Positions 22,562-32,628 of a DNA stretch of 64,000 nt are shown here, piece after piece. Every line of letters starts with the position of its first letter. Position 1 is the first letter of the stretch. The stretch comes from JAOPZW01 sp963707695. GTDB lineage: Bacteria; Actinomycetota; Thermoleophilia; Solirubrobacterales; Solirubrobacteraceae. The notes beneath the pieces were generated by a model. It worked only from the letters and a program-made list of their open reading frames with translations, was not told the origin of the DNA and searched no databases. The stretch lies in contig CAVPQY010000003.1 of the NCBI GenBank assembly GCA_963707695.1, positions 496,001 to 560,000 of the forward strand, read 5' to 3'. The translations under genes were made by a program, and so were the position numbers.

Positions 22562-25517
22562 GTGGCGACGCGCGTGACCAGCACTCGGCTCGTCGGGCGC
22601 TCCGGCGAGGTGGCGCAGCTCGAGGGAGCGCTCGCTGACGCCGCTGCCGCGCGCCCGTCGCTCGCCTTCGTGGCGGGGGAGTCGGGCGTCGGCAAGAGCC
22701 GGCTCGTCGCCGAGCTCGAGGATCGCGCGCGCACCCTCGGCGCGCACGTCCTGCACGGCGAGACGATCGAGCTCGGCGAGGGCGAGCTGCCCTACGGGCC
22801 GCTCGTCGGCGCCCTGCGCGCGCTGGCCCGCGACGGGGCCGACGTCCTCGACGACCTCGGCCCGGGCGTCCGCGCCGAGCTCGCCCGCCTGCTGCCCGCC
22901 ATCGGCCCCGGGGAGGATCCCTCCCTCCTCGGGGCCGATCCATCGCGCGCCCAGGCCAGGCTGTTCGAGGCGCTGCTCGAGCTCCTCGCGCGCCTGGGCG
23001 AGGACGAGCCCGTCGTCCTGGTCCTGGAGGACCTCCACTGGGCCGATCCCTCCACCCGCGCCTTCGTGGCCTTCCTGGCCCGCAACCTCTGCCGGGAGCG
23101 CGTCCTCGTCATCGCGACGTACCGCGTCGACGAGCTCCACCGCCGCCACCCGCTGCGCCCGCTGCTGGCCGAGCTCGAGCGCGACTCGCACGTCGCCCGC
23201 CTCGAGCTGCCGCCGCTGACGCACGACGAGGTCGCCTCCGCCCTGGAGGACATCCTGGGCGAGCCGCCCTCGCCCGCGCTCGTCGACCGCCTGTTCGCCC
23301 GCACCGAGGGCAACCCGCTCTTCCTGGAGGAGGTCCTGGCGGCGGGGACCGACGGCCGCGGGACGCTCCCGGCCACGCTCCGCGACGCGCTCATGGTGCG
23401 CACCGACCGCCTGGGCGAGGACGCCCAGGAGGTCCTGCGCGTCCTGGCCGTGGCCGAGCGCGCCGACCACGCGCTGCTCGCCGAGACCAGCGGGCTCGAC
23501 GCCCCCGCGCTGCGCGCCGCGCTGCGCGACGCCGTGGCCAGCCACCTCATCGTCGCCGGCGCCGACGGCCGGCACGCCTTCCGCCACGCGCTCCTGCGCG
23601 AGGTCGTCGTCGACGACCTGCTCCCGGGGGAGCGCGAAGGGCTGCACCTCGCCCTCGCGCGCGCGCTGGAGGCCCGCGCCGAGGGCGCGCAGGTCGCGGC
23701 GGGCATCGCCTTCCACTACAGCGCGGCCGGCGACCGCCCCGCCGCCCTCGCCGCGAGCGTCCGCGCGGCGCAGGCGGCGCGCGCCGTCCACGCCCACGGC
23801 GAGGAGGCGACGCTGCTCGAGCGCGTCCTCGAGCTGTGGGACCACGTCCCCGAGGCCTCCGAGCTCGTCGGCACCGACCGCGTCGGCCTGCTGACGCGGG
23901 CCGCCGAGGCCCACGGCTTCGCCGCCGAGCACGCGCGCGCCGAGGCGCTCGGCCGCGCGGCGCTCGAGGAGCTCGACGAGACGCACGACCCGGTGCGCGT
24001 CGCCGGGCTGCTCGAGCACCTCGCCCGCTGGCAGTGGCGCCAGGGCCGCAGCGACGACGCGCTGGCCACGGCGCAGCGCGGGCTCGACCTCGTCGCGGAG
24101 GGCGAGCCCACGTGCGAGCGCGCGCGGCTGCTGAGCTGGTGGGCGAAGACCCGCATGCTCCAGGGCCGCTACCGCGAGGCGGCGGCCGCCGGCCGCGAGG
24201 CGCTGGACGTCTCCGAGGCCGTCGACGACCTCCCGGCCGCGACGAACGCGCGCAACGCCCTCGGCGTCGCGCTCATCCACCAGGGCCTCGTCGAGGAGGG
24301 CTCGGGCATCCTGCGCGAGGCCATGCGCACGTCGCGGGGCGCCGACCGCCCGACCGACGTGAGCATGTCGGCGGTCAACCTCGCCGACGCGCTGCAGCTC
24401 GCCGGGCGCCTCGAGGAGGCGCGCGGCGTGGTGGCGGAGATCACCACCGAGGCCGAGCGCGGAGGCCAGCTCTCCGACTACCTGCGGCTGACCGTCGTCG
24501 AGCTCGCCATCGAGGCCGGTGACTGGGCGCAGGCCGACGCGTGGATGCCCACGCGCGAGCGGCGCGACCTCAGCCTCGAGGTCGCGAACCTCGAGATGCG
24601 CCGCGCCGAGCTCGCGCTCGGGCGCGGCCAGCACGCCGCGGCGGCCGCCGGCCTCGAGCGCATCGCCGACCTCGTGGCCGACTCCGGCGAGGCGCAGTTC
24701 CACGGCGTGTTCGGGGTGCTGCTCGCCGAGCTGCGCCGGCGCGGCGGCGACCTCGACGGCGCACGTGCCGCGATCGACGAGGCGCTGGACCGGATCGAGT
24801 TCTGCACCGAGGACGCGATGCGCCTGGCGCGGGTCGCCGCGGTCGGCGTCGTCGTCGAGGCCGACCGGGCGCAGCGCGGGCGCGACCTGGGCGACGCCGA
24901 GGAGACCCGGCGCGCGCTGCTCGACGTCCAGGACTACCTGCTGCGCGTCGAGGCGGCGGCCGCCGAGGGACGACCGCTCGAGTCGGCCTGGCTCGCCGAC
25001 GCGCAGGCGAGCGCGGCGCGCGCCCGCGGCGAGGACGATCCCGCGCTGTGGAACGCGGCCGCGGCGGGCTGGGAGGCGCTCGGGCGCTGCGTCCCGGCCC
25101 TCACCGCACGCTGGCGGCAGGCCGAGGCGCTCGTCGTGCGCGACGACCGCGAGGCCGCGGGCCGCGTCGCGGCGACCGCGCTCGACGTCGCGCGCCGCCG
25201 CGGGGCGCGCCACCTCGAGGGTGAGATCGAGGCGCTCGTCGCGCGGGCGCGCCTGCGGCTCCCCGACGGGGTGCCCGCGGGCGCGGGCGCCGACGGCCCC
25301 GCCGAGCAGCAGCGAGGACCCGTTCGGGCTGACGCCGCGCGAGCGCCAGGTGCTCGCGCTGGTCGCCCGCGGCGCGACGAACCGCGAGATCGGCGCGGAG
25401 CTCTTCATGGCCGAGAAGACGGCGAGCGTCCACGTCTCGCGGATCCTGGCCAAGCTCGACGTGCGCAGCCGGACGCAGGCCGCCGCGGTCGCGCACCGCC
25501 TCGGGCTGGCCGAGTAG
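22562..25517 (+). CDS. Large ATP-binding LuxR-family regulator (LAL/MalT-like), +1 frameshift before the HTH
   Basis: About 985 aa when joined. Start GTG 22562 gives ATRVTSTRLVGRSGEVAQLEGAL, the normal opening, with a GATACT -10 box six bases before it. AAA ATPase: Walker A GESGVGKS (about residue 40) and Walker B VVLVLEDLHWADP (about 155). A long TPR-like helical middle follows. The C-terminal LuxR HTH (FGLTPRERQVLALVARGATNREIG, KTASVHVSRILAKLDVRSR) is in the next frame, so one extra base lies around 25285-25322. Without the join the protein loses its DNA-binding domain. Family members are ATP-dependent activators of catabolic or secondary-metabolite genes; the inducer is unknown. Confidence 0.87.
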
Positions 25518-25611
25518 GCCCACGGCGCGCGCCGGGGGCGGGCCGTTGCAGTCCCCGTAACCGCGGTGACCGGGCAGGAGGCCGCGCCGGTGGCGGCGAA
25601 GCCCGTAGGCG

Positions 25612-26442
25612 ATGGACGAGCAGCGCGCCCAGAGGACCCTGGTCAAGAGCCCGCCGGAGCTGTGGGCGGAGATCAGCGACGTCGATGCCCTCGCCCGCCA
25701 CCTGGGCGAGTTCGGCGAGATCAGCATCACCCGGACGGAGCCCGAGACCGCCGTAGCCTGGGAGGGCGACCGCGCACGCGGCACGGTGGAGCTCGAGCCC
25801 GCCGGGTGGGGGACGAAGGTCACGCTGACGGCCGTGCCGGTCGGGCGGCTCGCGGCCGCCGCGGAGCCGGTCGGGGCCGAGCCGCGCGTGGCCGAGCCCG
25901 AGCCGGACGTGACGGCGGAGCCGAAGCCGCCTGCGCCCGCCCCGGAGCGGGCGGCGTCCGACGCCGACGCGGAGGCGGATCCCGAGGCGCAGGCCGCCCT
26001 GGACGCCGACGTCGCGCCCGAGCCCGCCCTCGACGCCGAGCCCGACCCGGACGCCGAGCACGACGTCGCGCCCGGGGCCGCCCTCGACGCCGAGCCCGAG
26101 CTCACCCGCCGCGGCCTGTGGGCCCGGTTCGTGGCCTTCTGGCGCGGGCCGCAGGACGAGCAGGCGGCTCCCGGGGCCCCGTCCGACGACGACGAGCGCG
26201 CCCCCTCGCCGCCGGAGGTCCGGCGCGACGCGGAGGCGGCCGCGCCGGCCTCGCCCGAGCCGCCCGAGCCGCTCCACCCCGAGCCGCTCCCGCTCGCGCC
26301 GCCCGAGCCGCGCCGCGCCGGGCCGGCGCCCGTCCCGCCCGCCATCCGCGCCGCGGACCCGGCGCGCACCGCCGCCATCCTCGTCGAGGTCCTCGACGAC
26401 CTCGGCGCGGCGCGGCACCGCCCGTTCTCGCGGATGGGCTGA
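25612..26442 (+). CDS. SRPBCC-like domain with long acidic low-complexity tail
   Basis: 276 aa. Residues 1-75 (QRTLVKSPPELWAEISDVDALARHLGEFGEISITRTEPETAVAWEGDRARGTVELEPAGWGTKVTLTA) read as the core strands of a small START/SRPBCC domain, a form I associate with Solirubrobacterales. The rest is Ala/Glu/Pro/Asp repeats with one hydrophobic patch (GLWARFVAFWRGPQDE) and a short conserved-looking C-terminus AILVEVLDDLGAARHRPFSRM. Perhaps the patch anchors to a membrane or partner. Function unknown. Confidence 0.65.
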   Translation: MDEQRAQRTLVKSPPELWAEISDVDALARHLGEFGEISITRTEPETAVAWEGDRARGTVELEPAGWGTKVTLTAVPVGRLAAAAEPVGAEPRVAEPEPDVTAEPKPPAPAPERAASDADAEADPEAQAALDADVAPEPALDAEPDPDAEHDVAPGAALDAEPELTRRGLWARFVAFWRGPQDEQAAPGAPSDDDERAPSPPEVRRDAEAAAPASPEPPEPLHPEPLPLAPPEPRRAGPAPVPPAIRAADPARTAAILVEVLDDLGAARHRPFSRMG

Positions 26443-26546
26443 CGGCCGGCGGCCGCGGGCCGGGTCGGGCTCCCCACGACGTCCACCGGCTCGCTCCCGG
26501 GCGGTGGTCGTCCTCGTCGGCGCCCGCGACGGCGCGCAGGCGCCGC

Positions 26547-27926
26547 TCAGCCCGCGAAGAACCGCGCCGAGGCGTCGGCCAGCACGGCGTGCGTGGCGCC
26601 GAGCATCTCCTCGAGCTCGGCGTCGGCGCAGACGAGCGGCGGCGCGAGGTGCAGGACGGGCTCGCCGCGGTCGTCCGGGCGCGCGATGAGCCCCGCCTCG
26701 TGCAGCCGCCGCGGGAGGAAGCCCCGGACGAGGGCCTCCCGACCGTCGGCTCCGAAGCGCCCCGCATCGCCGTCCGCGACGAGCTCGAGCGCCCAGAAGA
26801 AGCCGGCGCCGCGCACGTCGCCCACGAGCGGGACGTCGGCCGCGATCGCCTCCAGCCCGGCCCGCACCTGCGCCTCGCGCGCGCGGACGTTCTCGAGGAC
26901 CGCCAGGCGCTCGAAGAGCTCGAGGTTGCGCAGCGCGACGGCGCACGCCACCGGGTGCCCCCCGAAGGTGATGCCGTGCAGGAGCGTCGCGCGGTCCTCG
27001 TAGAGCGGCGCCGCCACGCGGTCGCTCACGAGGACGGCCCCCATCGGCGCGTAGGCCGAGGTCAGGCCCTTCGCGGTCGTGATGAGGTCCGGCACCGCCC
27101 CGAAGCGGTCGACCGAGAACCACTCGCCGATGCGGCCGAAGGCGCAGATGACCTCGTCGGCGACGAGCAGGATCCCGTAGCGGTCGGCGATCGCCCGCAG
27201 GCCGGCCCAGTACCCGGCGGGCGGGACGAGGCAGCCGCCCGCGTTCTGCACGGGCTCGGCGATGATCATCGCCACCGTGTCGGGGCCGGCCGCGACCACC
27301 GCCTCCTCCAGCTCCGTCAGCAGACGCGCGGTCTGCGCCGCCTCGTCGCCGGCGTCGGGGGACCGGAAGCTCCCGGTGTCCGACACGCGGACGACGTCGA
27401 TCGCGGGCGGCCCGAAGGGCTCGGTCATCCGCGGCACGCCGGTCAGCGCCAGGGCGCCGAGCGTGACGCCGTGGTAGGCGATCCGCCGCGCGACCGCCTT
27501 CGTGCGCTGCGGCTCCCCGTTGGCCAGGTGGAACTGGCGGACGAGCTTCCACGCCGCCTCGACGGACTCCGAGCCGCCGCTCGTGAAGAAGACGTGGTTG
27601 AGGTCGCCGGGCGCCAGCTCGGCCAGGCGCTCGGCCAGCTCGAGCGCGGGCGGGTGCGCGACGCCCCAGTTCGTCGCGAAGGGCAGCGTCGTCATCTGGG
27701 CCGAGGCGGCGGCCGCCATCTCCTCGCCCACGGAGTAGCCGAGCTGGGCGCAGAACAGCGCGCTGAGCGCGTCGAGGTGGCGGCGCCCGTCGGCGTCCCA
27801 GACGTGGCAGCCCTCGCCGCGGACGAGCACGGGCAGCGGTGCGCGGCCCTCGTCCTCGCCGAAGCCGCCGTTGCGGGCGAAGTGCAGCAGCAGGTGGTCG
27901 CGGGTGGCGTCGGCCAGGGCGCTCAT
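26547..27926 (-). CDS. Class III aminotransferase (omega-amino acid/diamine type)
   Basis: 459 aa from ATG 27926. PLP fold type I: FTSGGSESVEAAWKLVRQ, RIAYHGVTLGALALTG, AMIIAEPVQNAGGCLVPPAGYW, LLVADEVICAFGRIGEWF and the PLP lysine in LITTAKGLTSAYAPMGAVLVS. This is the beta-alanine/putrescine-pyruvate transaminase group. Divergent from an FAD amine oxidase and close to an aminobutyraldehyde dehydrogenase, which suggests putrescine or GABA breakdown. Confidence 0.9.
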   Translation of the reverse strand: MSALADATRDHLLLHFARNGGFGEDEGRAPLPVLVRGEGCHVWDADGRRHLDALSALFCAQLGYSVGEEMAAAASAQMTTLPFATNWGVAHPPALELAERLAELAPGDLNHVFFTSGGSESVEAAWKLVRQFHLANGEPQRTKAVARRIAYHGVTLGALALTGVPRMTEPFGPPAIDVVRVSDTGSFRSPDAGDEAAQTARLLTELEEAVVAAGPDTVAMIIAEPVQNAGGCLVPPAGYWAGLRAIADRYGILLVADEVICAFGRIGEWFSVDRFGAVPDLITTAKGLTSAYAPMGAVLVSDRVAAPLYEDRATLLHGITFGGHPVACAVALRNLELFERLAVLENVRAREAQVRAGLEAIAADVPLVGDVRGAGFFWALELVADGDAGRFGADGREALVRGFLPRRLHEAGLIARPDDRGEPVLHLAPPLVCADAELEEMLGATHAVLADASARFFAG

Positions 27927-28025
27927 CGCGCGATCGTGGCGGGGGGCGGCGGTCTCCGCAACCGCCACCCCGGCGCACGCGAGCGGCCGCGACTTGGCCT
28001 CGGCGGCGCCGTGTCCGCTGCCAGG

Positions 28026-29423
28026 ATGGCCGCGGTGCACCCCGCCCTCACCGACGCCGCGCCCAGCGTCTTCTGGACCGACCGGCCCGAGGCCCCCATC
28101 GCGGCGCCGCCGCTCGACGGCGACGCCGAGGCCGACCTGTGCGTCGTCGGCGGCGGGTTCACGGGGCTGTGGGCCGCGCTGCTGGCCTGCGAGCGCGGCG
28201 CCGACCCGGCGTCGGTCGTGGTCCTCGAGGCCGAGCGCGTCGCCTTCGGCGCGAGCGGGCGCAACGGCGGCTTCGTCGCGGCCTCGCTCACCCACGGCCT
28301 CGCCAACGGCGCGTCGCGCTGGCCGCGGGAGGTCGATCGCCTCGAACGCCTCGGCGCGGAGAACCTGGCCGCGATCGAGGCGACCCTCGCGCGCGAGTCG
28401 ATCGCCTGCGCCTGGGAGCGCACCGGGGAGCTCGACGTCGCGGTCGCGTCCTGGCAGGTCGAGGAGCTGCGCGACGCCGCGGCGCTGGCGCGCCGGCACG
28501 GGCACGCGGCGCAGCTCCTCGACGCCGACGCCGTGCGGGCCCGCATCCGCTCCCCCACCTTCCTGGCCGGCCTCCTCGACCGCGACGGCGTCGCGCTGTG
28601 CGACCCGGCCCGGCTGGCGTGGGGCCTGCGCGCGGCGCTCGAACGGCGCGGCGCCCGCGTCCACGAGCGGACGGCCGCGACCGGGCTGGCGCGCGCCGGT
28701 GCGGGCGTCGCCGTGCGGACCGCCTCGGGCACGGTGACGGCGCGGCGGGTCGTGCTGGCGACGAGCGCCTTCCCCCCGCTCGTGCGGCGCATCCGGCGCT
28801 ACGTCGCGCCCGTCTGGGACTACGTCCTCGTCAGCGAGCCGCTCGACGCGGCGCGGCGGGCGGCCGTCGGGTGGGCCGGGCGCGAGGGCTGGTCGGACGC
28901 CGGCAACCGCTTCCACTACGTGCGGCTGACCGAGGACGACCGCGTCCTGTGGGGCGGGTGGGACGCGGTCTACCGCTTCGGCGGCCCGGTGCGGGCGGAG
29001 CTCGAGCAGCACCCGGCGACCTTCACGACGCTCGCCCGGCACTTCTTCACGACCTTCCCGCAGCTCGACGGCCTGCGCTTCACCCACCGCTGGGGCGGCG
29101 CGATCGACACGTGCAGCCGCTTCAGCGCGTTCTTCGGCACCGCGCACGGCGGCCGCGTCGCCTACGCGGCGGGCTTCACCGGCCTCGGCGTCGGCGCCAG
29201 CCGCTTCGGCGCGGGCGTCGCCCTGGAGCTGCTCGACGGCGGGGGCCCGCACACCGACCTCGAGCTCGTGCGGACGGCGCCCGTCCCCTTCCCGCCCGAG
29301 CCGCTGCGGACCGCCGCCATCGCCGTGACGCAGCGCGCGCTGGCCCGCGCCGACGCGCGCGCCGGCCGCCGCGGGCCGTGGCTGCGGCTGCTCGACCGCG
29401 TCGGCGCCGGCTTCGACAGCTAG
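28026..29423 (+). CDS. FAD-dependent amine oxidase (DAO family, PuuB-like)
   Basis: 465 aa. N-terminal FAD site ADLCVVGGGFTGLWAALLACERG (GxGxxG-type GGGFTG) with VVLEAERVAFGASGRNGGFV after it, the signature of gamma-glutamylputrescine oxidase-like enzymes; C-terminal AYAAGFTGLGVGASRFGA binds FAD again. Oxidises a primary or secondary amine to aldehyde plus H2O2. ATG 28026 is used; GTG 28035 lies seven bases after CAGGAT and may be the true, leaderless start. Pairs functionally with the dehydrogenase at 30497. Confidence 0.88.
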   Translation: MAAVHPALTDAAPSVFWTDRPEAPIAAPPLDGDAEADLCVVGGGFTGLWAALLACERGADPASVVVLEAERVAFGASGRNGGFVAASLTHGLANGASRWPREVDRLERLGAENLAAIEATLARESIACAWERTGELDVAVASWQVEELRDAAALARRHGHAAQLLDADAVRARIRSPTFLAGLLDRDGVALCDPARLAWGLRAALERRGARVHERTAATGLARAGAGVAVRTASGTVTARRVVLATSAFPPLVRRIRRYVAPVWDYVLVSEPLDAARRAAVGWAGREGWSDAGNRFHYVRLTEDDRVLWGGWDAVYRFGGPVRAELEQHPATFTTLARHFFTTFPQLDGLRFTHRWGGAIDTCSRFSAFFGTAHGGRVAYAAGFTGLGVGASRFGAGVALELLDGGGPHTDLELVRTAPVPFPPEPLRTAAIAVTQRALARADARAGRRGPWLRLLDRVGAGFDS

Positions 29424-29426
29424 CGC

Positions 29427-30461
29427 TCAGGCCGCCGCGGCGGCGGTCTCGCGGTCGCGGCGGCGACGGTGCACGACGTAGGCGGCCAGGCCGGCGGGCA
29501 GCGGCAGCCAGTAGTTGAAGAGCCGGTAGGCGAACGTCGCCAGGACCGCGTTGCCGGCCCCCACGCCGGCCAGCGCGAGCGTCGCCGTGAGGCCCGCCTC
29601 GACGAAGCCGAGCCCGCCGGGCGTGATCGGCACGAGCGTCAGGACCTGCGCCGCCACGAACGCGAGCAGGACGAGCACGGGCCGCGGCGTCGAGCCCACC
29701 GCCGCCAGGGCCGCCAGCAGCGTGGCGTAGTCGAAGGCCCACCGGCCCACCGTCGCCAGCACCGCCCGCCACCAGCGGGGGCCGAGCGTGGCCAGGACCG
29801 CGTCGCGCTCGCGCAGCAGGCGCGCGGGGAGGTCCCGCAGCGGCGGTCGCGAGCGGGCCACGCGGTTGCGCACCCGCTGCACGAGCCGCCCGACCCACCT
29901 CAGCGGGCCGTCGAGCGCGAGCGCGGCCGCGCTCGCGGCCGTCAGCGCAGCGAACACGAGCAGGCCGACCACCGCGCTCTCGACCAGGCCGCGCGTCACG
30001 GTGCCGCGCACGATCGCGGGCAGCGCGAGCACCGGCAGGCCCAGCAGGACCGCGAAGACGAGGACGTTCGAGGTCGTCACGCCGGTGACGGCCTCGCCCC
30101 GCCGCACGCCGGACTCGACCAGGAGCCGGTACTGCAGCGCCGCGCCGATGGCCCCGCCGCCGGGGGCGACCTTCGCCAGCGCGTTGCCGGCCAGCTGGGA
30201 CTCGATGACCGGCGGCCAGGGCGGGCCGTGCAGCGCGAGGCGCTGGAGCTCCCACAGGCACGCGAAGGAGAGCGCCTGCAGGACGAGCATGACCGTCAGC
30301 CACCACCACTCGACGCGCCCGAGGTCCCGCCAGGAGCCCCAGACGTCGAGCAGGGACGGGGCCACGAGGTACAGCGAGATCCCGGTGACGGCCAGCCAGA
30401 ACGTGGTGCGCCGCAGCGAGGTCCGCTGCTCGGGGGGCTGGGCCTCGGCGGGAGCGTCCAC
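29427..30461 (-). CDS. Flippase-like / lysylphosphatidylglycerol synthase-type membrane protein (UPF0104)
   Basis: 344 aa from GTG 30461 (TACGGT nine bases upstream). About eight membrane segments. Features of the family: LQRLALHGPPWPPVIESQLAGNALAKVAPGGGAIGAALQYRLL (P-x-x-G-G region), LALAFVAAQVLTLVPITPGGLGFVEAGL (the TPGGLGxxE motif). Members move or make membrane lipids or glycolipids. It sits between the amine oxidase and the dehydrogenase on the opposite strand, so it is probably unrelated to them. Confidence 0.85.
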   Translation of the reverse strand: MDAPAEAQPPEQRTSLRRTTFWLAVTGISLYLVAPSLLDVWGSWRDLGRVEWWWLTVMLVLQALSFACLWELQRLALHGPPWPPVIESQLAGNALAKVAPGGGAIGAALQYRLLVESGVRRGEAVTGVTTSNVLVFAVLLGLPVLALPAIVRGTVTRGLVESAVVGLLVFAALTAASAAALALDGPLRWVGRLVQRVRNRVARSRPPLRDLPARLLRERDAVLATLGPRWWRAVLATVGRWAFDYATLLAALAAVGSTPRPVLVLLAFVAAQVLTLVPITPGGLGFVEAGLTATLALAGVGAGNAVLATFAYRLFNYWLPLPAGLAAYVVHRRRRDRETAAAAA

Positions 30462-30496
30462 TCCGACGCCACCGTACCCGGGCGCGATGCGCGAGC

Positions 30497-32002
30497 ATGC
30501 CCGCCATGGCCACCACCGCCGCGCGCCACGCCCTGCTCGTCGACGGCGAGGAGGTCGAGACCGGCGCCTGGAGGACCGTGCACGATCCCGCCACGGGGGA
30601 GCCGCTGGCCGAGGTCGCCGACGGCTCCGCCGACGACGCCCGGAGGGCCGTCGCGGCCGCCCGGGCCGCCCACGCCCGCGGCGACTGGAGCCGGGCGCTG
30701 CCGGGCGAGCGCGCCGCCGTGCTCGACCGCCTGGCGACGCTGCTGGAGGAGCGCGCCGAGGAGGTCGCGCGGCTCGAGTCGCGCAACACCGGCAAGCCGC
30801 TGAAGTTCTCGACCGCGTTCGACCTGCCCTTGACCGTCGACAACCTCCGCTACTTCGCGACGGCGGCGCGCAACCTCGAGGGCAAGGCGTCCGGCGACTA
30901 CCTCGGCGGCTACGAGTCCTCGCTGCGCCGCGAGCCGCTCGGCGTGACCGCCGCGATCGCGCCCTGGAACTACCCGCTGAACATGGCCGCCTGGAAGGTG
31001 GGGCCGGCGCTGGCGGCCGGCAACGCCGTCGTGCTCAAGCCCAGTGAGCTCACGCCGCTCACCGCGCTCGTGCTCGCGCGCCTCGCGCTGGAGGCCGGCC
31101 TGCCGCCCGGCGTCCTGAACGTCGTGCCGGGCCCCGGCCCGGAGGTCGGCGGGGCGCTCGCCCGCGACCCGGACGTCGCCCTGATCTCCGTGACCGGGTC
31201 GACGCGGACGGGCGCGGCGGTCATGCGCGAGGCGGCCGGGACCGTCAAGCGCCTGCACCTCGAGCTGGGCGGCAAGGCGCCGTTCGTCGTCTTCGACGAC
31301 GCCGACCTCGACGCCGCGGCCGAGGGGGCCGTCGTCGGCGCCTTCGCCAACAGCGGCCAGGACTGCACCGCGGCCACGCGGCTGTACGTCCAGGAGGGCG
31401 TGCGCGACGCGCTGATCGAGCGGCTCGTGCCGCGCGTCGAGCGCCTCGTCGTCGGCGACCCGTTCGCCGACGACACCGACCTCGGCCCGCTCGTCTCGGT
31501 GGCCCAGCGCGATCGCGTCGCCGGGTTCGTCGAGCGCGCCCGCGCCGCCGGCGCGGACGTCCTGGCCGGCGGCGCCGCCCCCGACGGCCCCGGCGCGTTC
31601 TACCGCCCGACGCTCCTGGCGGGCGTCGCGCAGGACAGCGAGGTCGTCCAGGAGGAGGTCTTCGGGCCCGTCCTCTGCATCCTGACCTTCGGCGACGACG
31701 ACGAGGGCCTCGCGCTGGCCAACGACACCCGCTACGGCCTGGCGGCGTCGGCGTGGACGCGCGACGTGTTCCGCGCCCAGCGCGCGGCGCGGGAGCTGCG
31801 GGCCGGCACGGTGTGGCTCAACGAGCACCTCGCGATCTGCTCCGAGATGCCGCACGGCGGGGTGAAGGGCTCCGGCTTCGGCAAGGACATGTCGATGTAC
31901 GCCGTCGAGGAGTACACGGCGATCAAGCACGTCGTCTTCGAGACGACGGGCGCCGCGCGCAAGCCGTGGTACGACGCCGTGAGCAAGCCGCCGGGCCCGT
32001 AG
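30497..32002 (+). CDS. Aldehyde dehydrogenase, gamma-aminobutyraldehyde type
   Basis: 501 aa from ATG 30497 (30506 also possible). NAD-binding APWNYPLNMAAWKVGPALAAGN, LKPSELTPL, VTGSTRTGAAV, catalytic Glu in LELGGKAPFVVFDDAD and Cys in NSGQDCTAATR. The C-terminal ICSEMPHGGVKGSGFGKDMSMYAVEEYTAIKHV fits 4-aminobutyraldehyde (1-pyrroline) dehydrogenases, which make GABA from the product of putrescine oxidation or transamination. Two neighbours encode an aminotransferase and an amine oxidase, so a polyamine route is likely. Confidence 0.9.
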   Translation: MPAMATTAARHALLVDGEEVETGAWRTVHDPATGEPLAEVADGSADDARRAVAAARAAHARGDWSRALPGERAAVLDRLATLLEERAEEVARLESRNTGKPLKFSTAFDLPLTVDNLRYFATAARNLEGKASGDYLGGYESSLRREPLGVTAAIAPWNYPLNMAAWKVGPALAAGNAVVLKPSELTPLTALVLARLALEAGLPPGVLNVVPGPGPEVGGALARDPDVALISVTGSTRTGAAVMREAAGTVKRLHLELGGKAPFVVFDDADLDAAAEGAVVGAFANSGQDCTAATRLYVQEGVRDALIERLVPRVERLVVGDPFADDTDLGPLVSVAQRDRVAGFVERARAAGADVLAGGAAPDGPGAFYRPTLLAGVAQDSEVVQEEVFGPVLCILTFGDDDEGLALANDTRYGLAASAWTRDVFRAQRAARELRAGTVWLNEHLAICSEMPHGGVKGSGFGKDMSMYAVEEYTAIKHVVFETTGAARKPWYDAVSKPPGP

Positions 32003-32103
32003 CCGCTCCGCGCCGGCCCGCCCACCGCCGTCGTGTCGGCGCGCGGGCGGGTGCGGGCGCCCGCCACTGGCGGCCTCGTCGCCGCCCGTCTACCGTGGCA
32101 CCG

Positions 32104-32616
32104 ATGCCGTACGTCGCCTGCCCGCGCTGCGACCTCCTCACGTACTGCGTCCGCGAGGACGAGTGCCCGCGCTGCGGCGCGCGCGTCTCGGCCGACCCGG
32201 TCGGCCATGCGCTCGCCCGCGCGCGAGCGGAGCTCGACGCCGGCGCCGCCGCGGTGTCCGAGATCGCCGGCGGCCGCGAGCGCATCCGCCACGTCGCGGG
32301 CGCGGGCCGGTTCCCCGGGGTCGTCCCGGGCGCCGCGGTCCCGCTCGACGAGACGATCTGCGCGCGCGTCCTGTCCGGGCTGGTCGGTCCGGTCCTCCCG
32401 GACGTCCCGGCCGAGGTGGGCCTGGCCGACCTCGAGGGGCCGCGGGCGGCCGGCGTGGAGGCCTACCTCGGCGTCCCGTTCCGCGCCGCCGACGCGCGGC
32501 TCTACGTCCTGTGCTGCCTGTGGGCCGAGCGGCGGCCCGAGCTCGGCGAGGCGGACCTGCGCTTCCTGCAGGGGCTGGCCGACAGCCTGCGCGAGCCGCT
32601 CGCCGCCGCGCCCTGA
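32104..32616 (+). CDS. Zinc-ribbon plus GAF-like protein
   Basis: 170 aa. The first 25 residues hold two CxxC pairs (ACPRCDLLTYC and DECPRCGARV), a small zinc ribbon. From about residue 55 the sequence looks like a GAF domain (GRFPGVVPGAAVPLDETICARVLSGLVGPVLPDVPA, VEAYLGVPFRAADARLYVLCCLWAERRPELGEADLRFLQGLADSL). GAF domains sense small ligands or redox state. The combination in one small soluble protein suggests a sensor; partner unknown. TACCGT lies seven bases before the ATG (leaderless type). Confidence 0.7.
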   Translation: MPYVACPRCDLLTYCVREDECPRCGARVSADPVGHALARARAELDAGAAAVSEIAGGRERIRHVAGAGRFPGVVPGAAVPLDETICARVLSGLVGPVLPDVPAEVGLADLEGPRAAGVEAYLGVPFRAADARLYVLCCLWAERRPELGEADLRFLQGLADSLREPLAAAP

Positions 32617-32628
32617 GGAGGAGGTCGC

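Noticed and set aside
22471..22638. A 55-codon frame beginning VHNLQSQLGSTL upstream of and overlapping the LuxR regulator
   Set aside because: It overlaps the regulator's first codons in another frame, has poor ribosome-site spacing and no recognisable or repeated motif; more likely leader sequence.
26443..26546. Possible small gene between the SRPBCC-like protein and the aminotransferase
   Set aside because: The short frames there are Arg/Pro-rich, with no ribosome site or -10 box; I see nothing in this gap.
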